A DNA stretch of 15,710 nt from Bryobacteraceae bacterium. Its GTDB lineage: Bacteria; Acidobacteriota; Terriglobia; Bryobacterales; Bryobacteraceae. This document shows positions 5,554 through 13,092 of this stretch, one piece after another. The position numbers were made by a program, and so were the translations under genes. Positions within the stretch are counted from its first letter, which is position 1; each line of letters starts with the position of its first letter. The notes under the pieces are model-generated. The model saw nothing but the letters and a program-made list of their open reading frames with translations. It was not told where the DNA came from and did not search any database. Location of the stretch: NCBI GenBank assembly GCA_030039005.1, contig JASHQT010000453.1:1-15710 (forward strand), in the 5' to 3' direction.

Positions 5554-8160
5554 TCACTTCAGGCCGTTGGCCAGGTACAACGTGGAGACATCGCGCTCGT
5601 AGGAATACGCGTAGGCGGCGCCGTCCGGCGTAATGACCACTGAATCCAGCCGCACGCCCACCGGATCGGCCGGCTTGATCTCCTTCCAGGCCTCTTCGCG
5701 GCGGCTCGCCAGGTCCAGGCGGCTGAGGGTGGCCTCCGCGGGACCTTGGTCACGCCGCAGGAAGATGAAGCGGCCGTCGGCGCTCCAGGCGATCACGTTA
5801 TCTCCTGCCTGTACATCGAGCGCCGGCTTCGCTGCCGCGCCGTCCACTGGCACGAAGGTGAGCTTGCCCGCGATTACGTCAGCCAGATATTTTCCGTCCG
5901 GGGACACATGCACTGCCGTGGTTCCTTCCGGCGTGAGCGCCATGGGAGCGCCGCCGCGCGTGTCCTGCACGAAGGTGTGCATCGGGCGGCCCGGCTCATT
6001 TCCGGTGAACAACAGCCGCCGCCCGTCGGGAAACCAGGTCACGCGATCGTAGTGCATACCGGGCGAGCTGAAGACGCGCGAATCTCCGGGGCCGGTGGGC
6101 AGAAGGCTGAGCTCGGTTTTGGCGCCATCGTTTAAAATACAGGCGACGAATTTGCCGTCGGGCGAGAGCGCGGGGCGGTTGCCGTCCCCCAGCCGGACGG
6201 CGGGTGAACCGTCGGTCTTGCGCAGGTAGATGGCGGGATTGCGGGCCTCGCCGGAAGAAAGCTCGACGAAAAGTATGTTCTCCCCGTCCGGAGAGATATC
6301 ATAGACGCGGCTGGAATCGAACCAGGAGAGATCGGCCTCCTGCTTGGCGCCGGGGGCGAGCGCGGAGATGCCTTGGCGGCTGTCGACCGCGGTGACCAGC
6401 GCCCGTTTATCGCGAGCGATATCGTCCACCAGCAGGGAAGCGGGCGTTTCCACGACGGTGCGCTCTTTGCCCGCGAGCGACACGGCGTATAAAGCCGGCT
6501 GGGCACCCTCCTTGGCGCCTCCGAACCAGACTTCGTCGCCTTTGGGCGACCACGCCAAGCCTTCCGGGGTCCTCCAGCCGCGCGACAAGACGCGCTTCGC
6601 TCCGTTCTTGCCAAGGACCGCGAGGGTATAGTCACCGGTATCGTTGTCGCGCTCGAAGAAGGCGATCCAGTCACCCCGCGGCGAGATCCGGGTTGGCATC
6701 TGGATCGGCATCTGGATCAACCCAGGCGGAGGAGCGTCGCTTTCGTAGCGTACATTTCCGATGGGATATTCGATTCGGGTCTTGGCACCCACGACGCGCG
6801 AGACGGCGAGGGTAGAGCCATCGGGCGACCAATCGGCGTCCACCACGTTTTCGAGGATCTCGCGAGGCGCTCCTCCCGATAGAGGCACGCGGGCAAGCGT
6901 TCCGGTGGGAGAATCCGGCGCAGTTGCCAGGAGAATGGCCATTTCGCCGGCAGAGCTAATGGCCAGGATGCGCGCCTGCGGCAGGTCGAGCGCGCGGTAT
7001 TCGCGGCTTCCCGGGCGGATGGAGAAAATGTTGGCCGGCTCGCTGGCCCATTGGGCGCTGAAGACGACCGTGCGCCCGTCGGGGGAAAATTTCGCCGCGG
7101 GGATCTCGCCGCGCCGGTACGTCAGTCGTTCGAAGCTGGGCTGGACGGGCTTCAGGAATCGCCAACCGGCGTAAAGGCCCGCGCAGAGAGCCAGGGCGAT
7201 GATCGCCGGCCAGAGAAAAAGCCGGATCTTGCGGTGCGGCGCCGGGCTCGCCGCCTCGCCATTGGCGGCCGGCAATTTGCCCGACTCCAGGTCGTCGAGA
7301 ACATCTTCGAGCGCCACTTTGATATCGGCCATGCTCTGCCAACGGCGCTGCGGATCCTTGCGCAGGCAGCGGCCGATGATGCGGTCGACGTCCTGGGGAA
7401 TGCCCGAACCGATCTGGCTCAGCGGCACGGGTTCGGAATGCAGCACCGAAGCGAGCGTAGAAAGCTTGGAATTGCCGGAGAAGGCGCGCTTGCCCGTCAC
7501 CATTTCATAAAGCACGGCGCCGAAAGCGAAGATATCCGAGCGCGCATCGACGGTGTGCCCATCGGCCTGCTCCGGCGACATGTAGGCGACCGTCCCGATG
7601 ATGGTTCCGGCTTCGGTGCGCAGGGCGGCATCCACGTGGACGCTCTGGGTGACTGCGAACACATCGGGCTCTTCGATCTCAGTCAGCTTGGCGAGGCCGA
7701 AATCCAGAATTTTCACCTCGCCGCTCTCATTCACGATGACGTTGGCGGGCTTGAGGTCGCGATGCACGATACCGGCCTCATGCGCGACAGCGAGGCCATC
7801 GGCGATCTGGATGGCGTAACGCAAGGCATCGGCCAGTTTCAGGCCCTTGCGGCCAATCAGCCGGTCGAGCGTTTTGCCGTTGACGTACTCCATGGCGATG
7901 AAATCCACGGGCTGGCCGTCGATGTGGCCGGTGTCGATATCGAAGATGGTGATGATATGGCGGTTGCTGAGCGCGGAGGCGGACTTGGCTTCCTGGGAGA
8001 AGCGGGCGCGGCGGTCGGCGTTGACGACAGCGGTGGAAGGCAGGACCTTGACGGCGACGAAGCGGTCCAGATGCGTATCCAGGGCGCGATAAACGACGCC
8101 CATCCCGCCCGCACCGAGCTTGGCCTCGATGCGATAATGCCGCAGAGTCTCGCCGATCAT
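5554..8160 (-). CDS. Receptor-like Ser/Thr protein kinase with extracytoplasmic TolB/PD40-type beta-propeller, 868 aa
   Basis: This is a membrane-anchored Hanks-type (PknB-like) kinase that phosphorylates Ser/Thr on unknown proteins. The kinase domain spans ~9-290: glycine loop GAGGMG (16-21), Lys38 in VAVKVL, helix-C Glu57, HRDLKPAN (133-140, Asp135 and Asn140), DFG (153-155) and the SPEQ segment typical of bacterial kinases. One membrane segment lies at about 313-335. The remaining ~530 residues carry roughly ten repeats centred on SPDG/WSPDG-like turns, the signature of PD40/WD40-like propellers that may sense a ligand or bind a protein. PASTA repeats, common in other bacterial kinases, are absent. 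This kinase-plus-propeller build is very common in Acidobacteria. No clear ribosome binding site precedes the ATG, though the start fits the family's N-terminus. The response-regulator gene lies 150 bp upstream in the same direction. A 12-bp duplication lies inside the propeller. Confidence 0.95.
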   Translation of the reverse strand: MIGETLRHYRIEAKLGAGGMGVVYRALDTHLDRFVAVKVLPSTAVVNADRRARFSQEAKSASALSNRHIITIFDIDTGHIDGQPVDFIAMEYVNGKTLDRLIGRKGLKLADALRYAIQIADGLAVAHEAGIVHRDLKPANVIVNESGEVKILDFGLAKLTEIEEPDVFAVTQSVHVDAALRTEAGTIIGTVAYMSPEQADGHTVDARSDIFAFGAVLYEMVTGKRAFSGNSKLSTLASVLHSEPVPLSQIGSGIPQDVDRIIGRCLRKDPQRRWQSMADIKVALEDVLDDLESGKLPAANGEAASPAPHRKIRLFLWPAIIALALCAGLYAGWRFLKPVQPSFERLTYRRGEIPAAKFSPDGRTVVFSAQWASEPANIFSIRPGSREYRALDLPQARILAISSAGEMAILLATAPDSPTGTLARVPLSGGAPREILENVVDADWSPDGSTLAVSRVVGAKTRIEYPIGNVRYESDAPPPGLIQMPIQMPTRISPRGDWIAFFERDNDTGDYTLAVLGKNGAKRVLSRGWRTPEGLAWSPKGDEVWFGGAKEGAQPALYAVSLAGKERTVVETPASLLVDDIARDKRALVTAVDSRQGISALAPGAKQEADLSWFDSSRVYDISPDGENILFVELSSGEARNPAIYLRKTDGSPAVRLGDGNRPALSPDGKFVACILNDGAKTELSLLPTGPGDSRVFSSPGMHYDRVTWFPDGRRLLFTGNEPGRPMHTFVQDTRGGAPMALTPEGTTAVHVSPDGKYLADVIAGKLTFVPVDGAAAKPALDVQAGDNVIAWSADGRFIFLRRDQGPAEATLSRLDLASRREEAWKEIKPADPVGVRLDSVVITPDGAAYAYSYERDVSTLYLANGLK
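6695..6718. repeat. Perfect 12-bp tandem duplication inside the kinase propeller
   Basis: GGCATCTGGATC occurs twice in a row (6695-6706 and 6707-6718). On the coding strand it gives IQMPIQMP, an in-frame four-residue duplication in a propeller loop. It looks like a slippage product. Confidence 0.9.
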
Positions 8161-8310
8161 TTTCGGATACGCCGAGCGGAGTTAGCAGTCCGCGGGTCTA
8201 TCTTACCATTGCGGGTCGTTGGAACGTTTATCGACTCATTTGTTTAGGTGTGCTCGGCGCCGGCGAGCGCCACCGGCCAATGGCCAAGGGCACGCGAGCG
8301 CAGCGAGCGT
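8161..8310 (-). promoter_or_regulatory. Upstream region of the kinase gene with possible promoter and small GC-rich repeats
   Basis: The 150-bp gap between the regulator stop and the kinase start holds a -10-like TAAGAT (8205-8200, minus strand) about 40 bases before the kinase ATG; no good -35 was found. Near the regulator end lie GGCC-AAT-GGCC and a close direct repeat GCGAGCG-CA-GCGAGCG. Neither forms a stem followed by a T-run, so no intrinsic terminator can be called and read-through from the regulator gene is possible. Confidence 0.3.
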
Positions 8311-9003
8311 TCAGCTCACCATGGAAACCACGCCACGCTCCTTGAGGCCGCTGATGGCAAGGCCGTAACGCCCACGCACCCCGGTCTTTTCGAAGATATG
8401 TTTCAAGTGGATCTTGACAGTTCCGGGGCGGATACCGAGTTCGAGTGCGATCTCCTTGTTCTTGAACCCCTGTTCCACCATTTCGAGAACCTGGTGTTCA
8501 CGCGGGGTGAGTTCGGAACGCGGGTAGCGCTCCGGGCGGGCCGAATCGCGGAACACGCTGTCCTCCATCCAACTCTTCCCGGAAGCTACCGTGCGGAGGC
8601 AACTGAGGATGTTGTCCAGATCCGCGGTCTTACGCACAATGCCCTTGGCGCCGGCTTGCAGCAGCCGGAGGGCTTCGGCCTCGGTCATCGATACGCCCCA
8701 GACCATGACAGCGGGCGCCGCATCGGCCAGTTTCAGATCGTGAATCCAATCCAGCACGATGCGCATGCCAAAACCTTTGTCCACCACCACCACATCGGGC
8801 GGCCGAGCCGCCACCAGTTGCGTGGCTGTTTCCAATGAATTCAACGCTGCCCGGAACTCCAGGTCTCCGGCCGCGGCCAGCAAGGTTCGCAATCCTTCCG
8901 CCGTAATCGGTTGAGTGTCGCACACGACGACAGTTTTCGGGGAGTGGTCTTCTGTTGCGTGTTCGTGGGTTGTGTATTCGTGGGTTGTGTGTTCGTGGCT
9001 CAT
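8311..9003 (-). CDS. NarL/LuxR-family response regulator with His-rich N-terminal repeat, 230 aa
   Basis: This is a cytoplasmic DNA-binding response regulator. Residues 3-20 are an unusual His/Glu/Thr-rich tail made of five-residue repeats (HEHTT, HEYTT, HEHAT). A receiver domain follows (~23-140): Asp29 from the first strand, putative phospho-acceptor Asp75 in VVVVDKG, and a Lys in IVRKT. The pocket is imperfect: the acidic pair is reduced to one Asp (CDTQP), and the usual Thr/Ser after strand 4 appears to be Gly (VMVWG). The C-terminal ~65 residues are a LuxR-type helix-turn-helix beginning at LTPREHQVLEMV and containing NKEIALELGI and TVKIHLKHIF. A modest purine-rich site precedes the ATG. 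No histidine kinase is adjacent; the next gene downstream is a Ser/Thr kinase, which could be a functional partner (inference). Confidence 0.92.
   Translation of the reverse strand: MSHEHTTHEYTTHEHATEDHSPKTVVVCDTQPITAEGLRTLLAAAGDLEFRAALNSLETATQLVAARPPDVVVVDKGFGMRIVLDWIHDLKLADAAPAVMVWGVSMTEAEALRLLQAGAKGIVRKTADLDNILSCLRTVASGKSWMEDSVFRDSARPERYPRSELTPREHQVLEMVEQGFKNKEIALELGIRPGTVKIHLKHIFEKTGVRGRYGLAISGLKERGVVSMVS
8961..8999. repeat. 15-bp tandem repeats (2.6 copies) encoding the His-rich tail of the regulator
   Basis: Copies at 8961-8975 and 8976-8990 differ by one base (GTTCGTGGGTTGTGT against ATTCGTGGGTTGTGT); a partial copy follows to 8999. The unit is a multiple of three, so copy-number changes would keep the frame and alter only the number of HEHTT-like units. 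Confidence 0.9.
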
Positions 9004-9207
9004 TTTCGCTCTCTTGACATCGATCTCTTGCCAGGCGACACGCCTTTCTCACGCGGGCCTCAGTTTGATCCGAGAATCAAACTAAGCCTTATCGACGAGC
9101 GCGATCGAATGTTTAGTTGATCGGGTGAGCGAAGGCTCTCATGTTATCATCGACACTAGCCGATTTAATGGGTTAGGACCTCCTGATGGAAAGTCCGTAG
9201 TGCGCCG
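9004..9207. promoter_or_regulatory. Divergent regulatory region between response regulator and TadZ/CpaE-like gene
   Basis: These 204 bp separate two divergent starts and contain no credible gene. They hold the inverted repeat at 9062-9083 plus a further related half-site at 9112-9122. On the plus strand, TTTAAT (9164-9169) is a possible -10 for the ATPase gene, with a poor -35. A tiny frame, ATG at 9185 coding MESP then stop, sits just before the ATPase start and is probably chance. No terminator or riboswitch was recognised. Confidence 0.4.
9062..9083. promoter_or_regulatory. Operator-like inverted repeat AGTTTGAT-N6-ATCAAACT
   Basis: This is a perfect 8-bp inverted repeat with a 6-base centre (AGTTTGAT CCGAGA ATCAAACT). 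It lies 59 bp upstream of the regulator ATG and 124 bp upstream of the ATPase ATG. TTTAGTTGATC at 9112-9122 resembles a third half-site. The layout fits a dimeric DNA-binding protein, perhaps the LuxR-type regulator itself. It has no T-run, so it is not an intrinsic terminator. Confidence 0.55.
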
Positions 9208-10407
9208 ATGCCCCAGCCTGATGCCCCGAGACTCAGCGGTAACTGGAAGGCGCTGTTCATTTGCCCTAATCAAAAGATAATTCGGGACTTGGCGCCACTC
9301 CTGCGCGAGCGCCTGCCCACTTTTTCGGGCCACGATCTCAACGTTTATCCCCCCCGGTATCAGTTAGCCGAGGTGGTCAACGCCGAATCTCCCAATCTTT
9401 GCTTCCTGGAGATTTCCGATCCGCGCGAGCCGGCTCTGGCGCTGATTCCGGATCTGCTGCGCATCAATGCCAAGCTGCCCATCATCGTGGTTTTGGCGAA
9501 TAACGATCCGGAATTGGTGCTGCGCTCCCTACGCCAGGGCGCGAGCGATTTCTTGATCCCGCCGTTTACGCCCGATCAAGTGGAAGCGGCCCTGCAAAAG
9601 ATCGCCCGGCTGCAACCGGCGCAACCCAGCAGTTCAGGCAAAGTGTATTGCATCATGCCCGCCAAAGGCGGCTGCGGGGCTAGCACCATCGCCTGCAATC
9701 TCGCCTACAAGCTGAAGCGCGGCGACAAGCGGGTGCTTCTGGCGGACCTGGATCCGCTGGCCGGAACATTATCTTTTCTGCTGAAGATCAAGTCCAACTT
9801 CAGCTTTCTGGACGCGCTGGCGCGCTCGCAGGATATCGATGCCGATTTGTGGCGCGCCGTGGTCACCGCGCGGCACGGCGTGGACGTGCTGCTCTCGCCC
9901 GAAGTGATCACCGAAGGCATGAGCGAGCTCAAGGATGCATCGGGCATTGTCGAATATGCTCGCGGCATCTACGATCTCATCGTGCTGGATACCGGCGGCG
10001 TCTACGGAGAATGGAATTTGAGCCAGGCGCAGACGGCGGACGAAATCCTGCTGGTGACCACCAACGAGCTCACCGCTCTGCAAGCGGTGCAGCGTGCGTT
10101 GAGCTACCTGGATGCCAACAACATTCCGCGCTACAAGCTGCGCCTCATCGTCAACCGCTATGACCGGCACACCGGTCTCAGCAAAGACGTCATCGGCACC
10201 GCGCTGCACACCGACGTGTTCCACATCATGCCGAGCGATTACGAAGCCATCCAAAAGTCGCTGATGGAAGGCAAACCGCTGGCGCCTGCTACCGCTTTCG
10301 GCAAGAGCGTGGCAGGCCTGGTGGAGCGGCTGGAAGGCGCGGCCGAGCCGCCCAAGAAGAACAGCTCGCTTTCGGGGCTTCTGTCCCTGTTTTCGCGCAC
10401 ATCCTAG
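9208..10407 (+). CDS. TadZ/CpaE-like protein: degenerate receiver domain plus ParA/MinD-type ATPase, 399 aa
   Basis: Proteins of this build place type IV (Flp/Tad) pilus machinery or other complexes at cell positions. Residues ~10-130 form a receiver-like fold in which the phospho-acceptor is replaced (LCFLEISD, Glu where Asp is expected), ending in a conserved-looking QGASDFLIPPF stretch. Residues ~145-375 are a ParA/MinD ATPase. The deviant Walker A is KGGCGAST (153-160): the signature Lys153 is kept, but the usual second Lys is Ala, a pattern I associate with CpaE/TadZ. LLADLDPLAGTL and LIVLDTGGVYGE supply the other nucleotide-site motifs. ATG 9208 is the first credible start; no strong ribosome binding site is visible. 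No tad/cpa pilus genes lie in this window, so the role is open: pilus localisation elsewhere, or an orphan positioning protein. It is divergent from the response regulator. Confidence 0.85.
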   Translation: MPQPDAPRLSGNWKALFICPNQKIIRDLAPLLRERLPTFSGHDLNVYPPRYQLAEVVNAESPNLCFLEISDPREPALALIPDLLRINAKLPIIVVLANNDPELVLRSLRQGASDFLIPPFTPDQVEAALQKIARLQPAQPSSSGKVYCIMPAKGGCGASTIACNLAYKLKRGDKRVLLADLDPLAGTLSFLLKIKSNFSFLDALARSQDIDADLWRAVVTARHGVDVLLSPEVITEGMSELKDASGIVEYARGIYDLIVLDTGGVYGEWNLSQAQTADEILLVTTNELTALQAVQRALSYLDANNIPRYKLRLIVNRYDRHTGLSKDVIGTALHTDVFHIMPSDYEAIQKSLMEGKPLAPATAFGKSVAGLVERLEGAAEPPKKNSSLSGLLSLFSRTS

Positions 10408-10559
10408 TTGGCTCGCCTGCGGTTCGCCGCGATTGGCGATGGGCCGGACAGGCACCTTGGACAAAGGATGCTGCAGCGTACCGCTGACCCGAGGTGAGGG
10501 GATTCCGATCCCGATTCCGCCTACCTCCCAGAGACACATTCTCGCGAGGTCCTCCGACA
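10408..10559. other. Intergenic region before the NHL-repeat gene
   Basis: These 152 bp carry no credible gene. The only internal pattern is a short direct repeat GATTCCG (10501-10507 and 10513-10519). TTGGAC near 10458 could be a -35, but no good -10 follows. No terminator hairpin with a T-run was found after the ATPase gene. Confidence 0.4.
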
Positions 10560-12401
10560 ATGAATTTCCTGAGGCGTAAGCCGGCACTCTTCACTTTACT
10601 TGCGATCATAACTGCTCCTGGCTGGAGCCAGGTACCCACGTTCACCATTTCTACCGTGGCCGGTACCGGCAAGGCGGGCGACTCAGGCGACGGCGGACCG
10701 GCGGTGGACGCCGAGCTCAACGGCCCCCGCGGCGTCACTGAAGACATTTACGGCAACCTGTACATCGCCGAATATTATGGCCAGCGGGTTCGCAAGGTGA
10801 CGCCGGGCGGAACCATCACGACGCTCGCCGGTACGGGAGTGGAGGGCTACTCGGGCGATGGGGGACCGGCCACCAGCGCGGAATTAGACGGCCCCTATCG
10901 AGTGACTGTGGATCTGGCGGGGAACGTCTATATTCCGGACTCGGGCAACGCGGTTGTGCGCAAAGTATCGCCCGACGGCACAATCACCACGGTAGTAGGC
11001 AACGGCAACCAAGGTTACAGCGGCGATGGGGGCCTGGCAACCAATGCCAGCCTGACTTATCCGGAAGCTGTCGCCTTCGATTCTCATGGCAACTACTATG
11101 TCGCTGACGAAGGCGCCAACGTCGTGCGCTTCGTCAATTCGTCGGGCGTGATTTCCACCGCGGCCGGAACGGGCGCCGCGAACTACACCGGCGACGGGGG
11201 ACCCGCCACCAGCGCTACGCTCGACGGGCCGGTCGGCGTTCAGGTCAACGCGGCGGACGATCTTTATATCTCCGACCAAGGCAACAACGTCATCCGCGAA
11301 GTGATCAACGGCACGATCTCCACCATCGCCGGCACGGGCGTTTTCGGCTACGCAGGCGACGGTGGGCCGGCGAAAGACGCCGAATTCGAGTATCCGGCGA
11401 GCATCGGACTCGATTCATCGGGCAACCTCTACATCCCCGACGTCAACAACAACCGGATTCGCGTGGTGTGGACGGATGGAACCATTACCAGCGTGGCTGG
11501 GGACGGCGTGGAAGGCTATGGCGGCGACGGCGGACCGGCGCTCGATGCGGCCATCAACGTCCCGCGCAGCGTTTCGGTGGCTCCCAACGGCAACGTTTAT
11601 ATTGGCGACTTCGGCAACAATCGAGTGCGCATGCTGACGCAAAACCAGCCTTCCAACACCCCCACGATCGCCAACGGCGGCGTCGTCAGCGCGAGCGATT
11701 TCGGGAAGTTTACCTCAGTCGCGCCCGGCTCCTGGATCGAAATCTACGGGAGCGATCTGGCTGCCGCTAGCGGCCAATGGGGTTCGTCCAATTTCAACGG
11801 CAACAACGCCCCTACGTCCTTGAACGGGACCTCGGTGAAGATTAATGGACAACCGGCCTTCGTTTACTACATCAGTCCGGGGCAAGTGGATGTGCAGGTT
11901 CCGAGCAACGTTGGTACGGGCATCCAACTTCTGACCATCACATCCTCCAGCCTGACCAGCCAGCCTTATCAACTGGTTGTCAACAACGTCGAGCCGGGAA
12001 TGGATGCTCCGGCGAGTTTCAACATCAACGGCACGCAGTACGTCGTAGCGTTGTTCAGCGACGGGAGCTACGCGCTGCCCTCGGGTGCGCTTTCCGGAGT
12101 CGCGTCGCATCCGGCGAACCCCGGCGATACGATCACGCTGTATGGCGTCGGATTCGGGCCGGTGACGCCGGCCGTTCCCGCGGGCGAAATCGCGCAGGGA
12201 TTGACCACTCTCGCCAACTTCAGCGTTACGATCGGCGGGGCGCAGGCCACGGTTTCCTATGCGGGCATGGCGCCAAACTTCGTGGGCTTGTATCAATTCA
12301 ATATCGAGGTTCCTCAGGTGGCGGCCGGCGCCGCAGTTCCCGTCGTGTTCACGCTGGATGGAGCCGCGGGAACGCAAACGCTGAACATCGCGGTGCAGTG
12401 A
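10560..12401 (+). CDS. Secreted NHL-repeat beta-propeller protein with Solibacter-type C-terminal domain, 613 aa
   Basis: This is an exported protein whose propeller probably binds a protein or carbohydrate; no enzymatic residues can be assigned. I start at ATG 10560, not the in-frame codon at 10494, because 10560 gives a textbook signal peptide (MNFLRRK, hydrophobic core ALFTLLAII, likely cleavage after WSQ). Six NHL repeats follow (~30-365). Each has an (S/T)-x-(A/V)G-(T/D/N)G start, a GDGG motif and a GN-x-Y(I/V) plus N-x-(I/V)R core; GDGG recurs in all six. The remaining ~215 residues begin near TPTIANGGVVSASDF and include APGSWIEIYGSDLA, FVYYISPGQVDVQVP, PGDTITLYGVGFGPV and YQFNIEVP. These match my memory of the TIGR03437 domain, expanded in Solibacter. 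The gene stands alone, flanked by non-coding gaps. The family call is strong; the role is unknown. Confidence 0.93.
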   Translation: MNFLRRKPALFTLLAIITAPGWSQVPTFTISTVAGTGKAGDSGDGGPAVDAELNGPRGVTEDIYGNLYIAEYYGQRVRKVTPGGTITTLAGTGVEGYSGDGGPATSAELDGPYRVTVDLAGNVYIPDSGNAVVRKVSPDGTITTVVGNGNQGYSGDGGLATNASLTYPEAVAFDSHGNYYVADEGANVVRFVNSSGVISTAAGTGAANYTGDGGPATSATLDGPVGVQVNAADDLYISDQGNNVIREVINGTISTIAGTGVFGYAGDGGPAKDAEFEYPASIGLDSSGNLYIPDVNNNRIRVVWTDGTITSVAGDGVEGYGGDGGPALDAAINVPRSVSVAPNGNVYIGDFGNNRVRMLTQNQPSNTPTIANGGVVSASDFGKFTSVAPGSWIEIYGSDLAAASGQWGSSNFNGNNAPTSLNGTSVKINGQPAFVYYISPGQVDVQVPSNVGTGIQLLTITSSSLTSQPYQLVVNNVEPGMDAPASFNINGTQYVVALFSDGSYALPSGALSGVASHPANPGDTITLYGVGFGPVTPAVPAGEIAQGLTTLANFSVTIGGAQATVSYAGMAPNFVGLYQFNIEVPQVAAGAAVPVVFTLDGAAGTQTLNIAVQ

Positions 12402-12565
12402 TGTGAATCGGCGGGTAGAGGGAGGCGCTGTCAGCGTGCCGCGCTTCTTTTACAAACATTTCACGTGGACAACGCCAGCGGTACGTCCACTAAAGTGCGA
12501 GGGCAAGCGACAAGACTGAATGGTCTCGTGATCGCACCGAGGCCCCGTTTGAAGGAGTGCATCGC
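12402..12565. other. Intergenic region with a long-loop inverted repeat
   Basis: These 164 bp have no credible gene. GTGGAC (12465-12470) and GTCCAC (12485-12490) form a 6-bp inverted repeat with a 14-base loop. No T-run follows, so a terminator is doubtful. GAAGGAG (12551-12557) is the ribosome binding site of the next gene. Confidence 0.4.
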
Positions 12566-12951
12566 ATGAAAAGGATTCGTGTGTCTGGAATTGCCATTGG
12601 CGCTGTCATACTGGCCGCAATGTCCGTCCCACAGCAAGGGCTGATTCGACAAACAAGGAGACCGTGGTGACCGTATCGGGAGAAGTTCAAATCCCGGGAA
12701 TGGTGCTGGAACCCGGCGCCTATCTCTTCGAACTTGCGAATAGCCAGGCGGATCGCGACATCGTTCAAGTTTTTGACGAGGATCGGACTCATTTGCTCAC
12801 GCAATTTCTTGCGGTCCCCGACTACCGTTTGGAGCCCACGGACAAGGCGGTGATCCAGTTGCAAGAGCGCGAACCAAACGCTCCGCAGGCGATCCACGCA
12901 TGGTTCTACGCCGGGGCGTCCGATGGTCTGGAATTTATTTATCCAAAATAG
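12566..12951 (+). pseudogene. Small secreted protein gene of an Acidobacteria-typical type, broken by an apparent 1-base deletion
   Basis: ATG 12566, eight bases after GAAGGAG, begins a clear signal peptide (MKRIRVSGIAIGAVILAAM) but meets TGA at 12668-12670. The mature part continues in the -1 frame to TAG 12949-12951 (from ADSTNKETVV, then VSGEVQIPGMVL to EFIYPK). Restoring one G to the GGG run at 12638-12640 gives QQGADSTNK and fuses the two parts cleanly. The intact product would be about 128 residues. The mature domain (PGAYLFEL, VPDYRLEPTDKAVI, AWFYAGASDG) resembles small exported proteins I recall as frequent in Acidobacteria, with no known function. Alternatives are a sequencing error in the G-run, phase variation, or -1 frameshifting. 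A purine-rich AAGGAG before GTG 12664 could also allow a shorter, non-exported product. Confidence 0.75.
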
Positions 12952-13092
12952 AATGCGGCTAATGGTGATGCGGGATGCTCGCGACCCAGGAGCTCCTCCG
13001 GTTGAACGAGTGAGCAACTTGCTCGCCGAACGCCGCGCGGCGTGGGAGCGCAACAGGAGCGCCAACCGCTACACTGAAGGCGGAGGCAGTTC
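12952..13092. promoter_or_regulatory. Upstream region of the PLP enzyme gene with several short palindromes
   Basis: These 141 bp hold three palindromes: AGGAGCTCCT (12988-12997), GAGCAA-C-TTGCTC (13012-13024) and CGCCGCGCGGCG (13031-13042). The middle one is the most operator-like. The ribosome binding site GGAGG (13080-13084) lies eight bases before the ATG at 13093. No clear -10/-35 pair was found. Confidence 0.4.

Noticed and set aside
7051..8247. 398-codon plus-strand frame opposite the kinase
   Set aside because: Antisense shadow of the kinase domain, whose motifs are all in the minus-strand frame.
8286..8312. GC-rich repeat and stem as a terminator for the regulator gene
   Set aside because: The pattern is mainly a direct repeat, and no T-run follows on the minus strand.
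8961..8999. Repeat as a CRISPR-like array
   Set aside because: Units are 15 bp, contiguous, without spacers, and lie in a coding frame.
8911..9120. Small plus-strand frame with repeated Cys-Val-Phe-Val-Gly
   Set aside because: It is the antisense reading of the regulator's 15-bp repeats and has no ribosome binding site.
12490..13065. 191-codon minus-strand frame opposite the small secreted gene
   Set aside because: No recognisable features; the plus strand has signal peptide, ribosome binding site and a recognisable mature domain.
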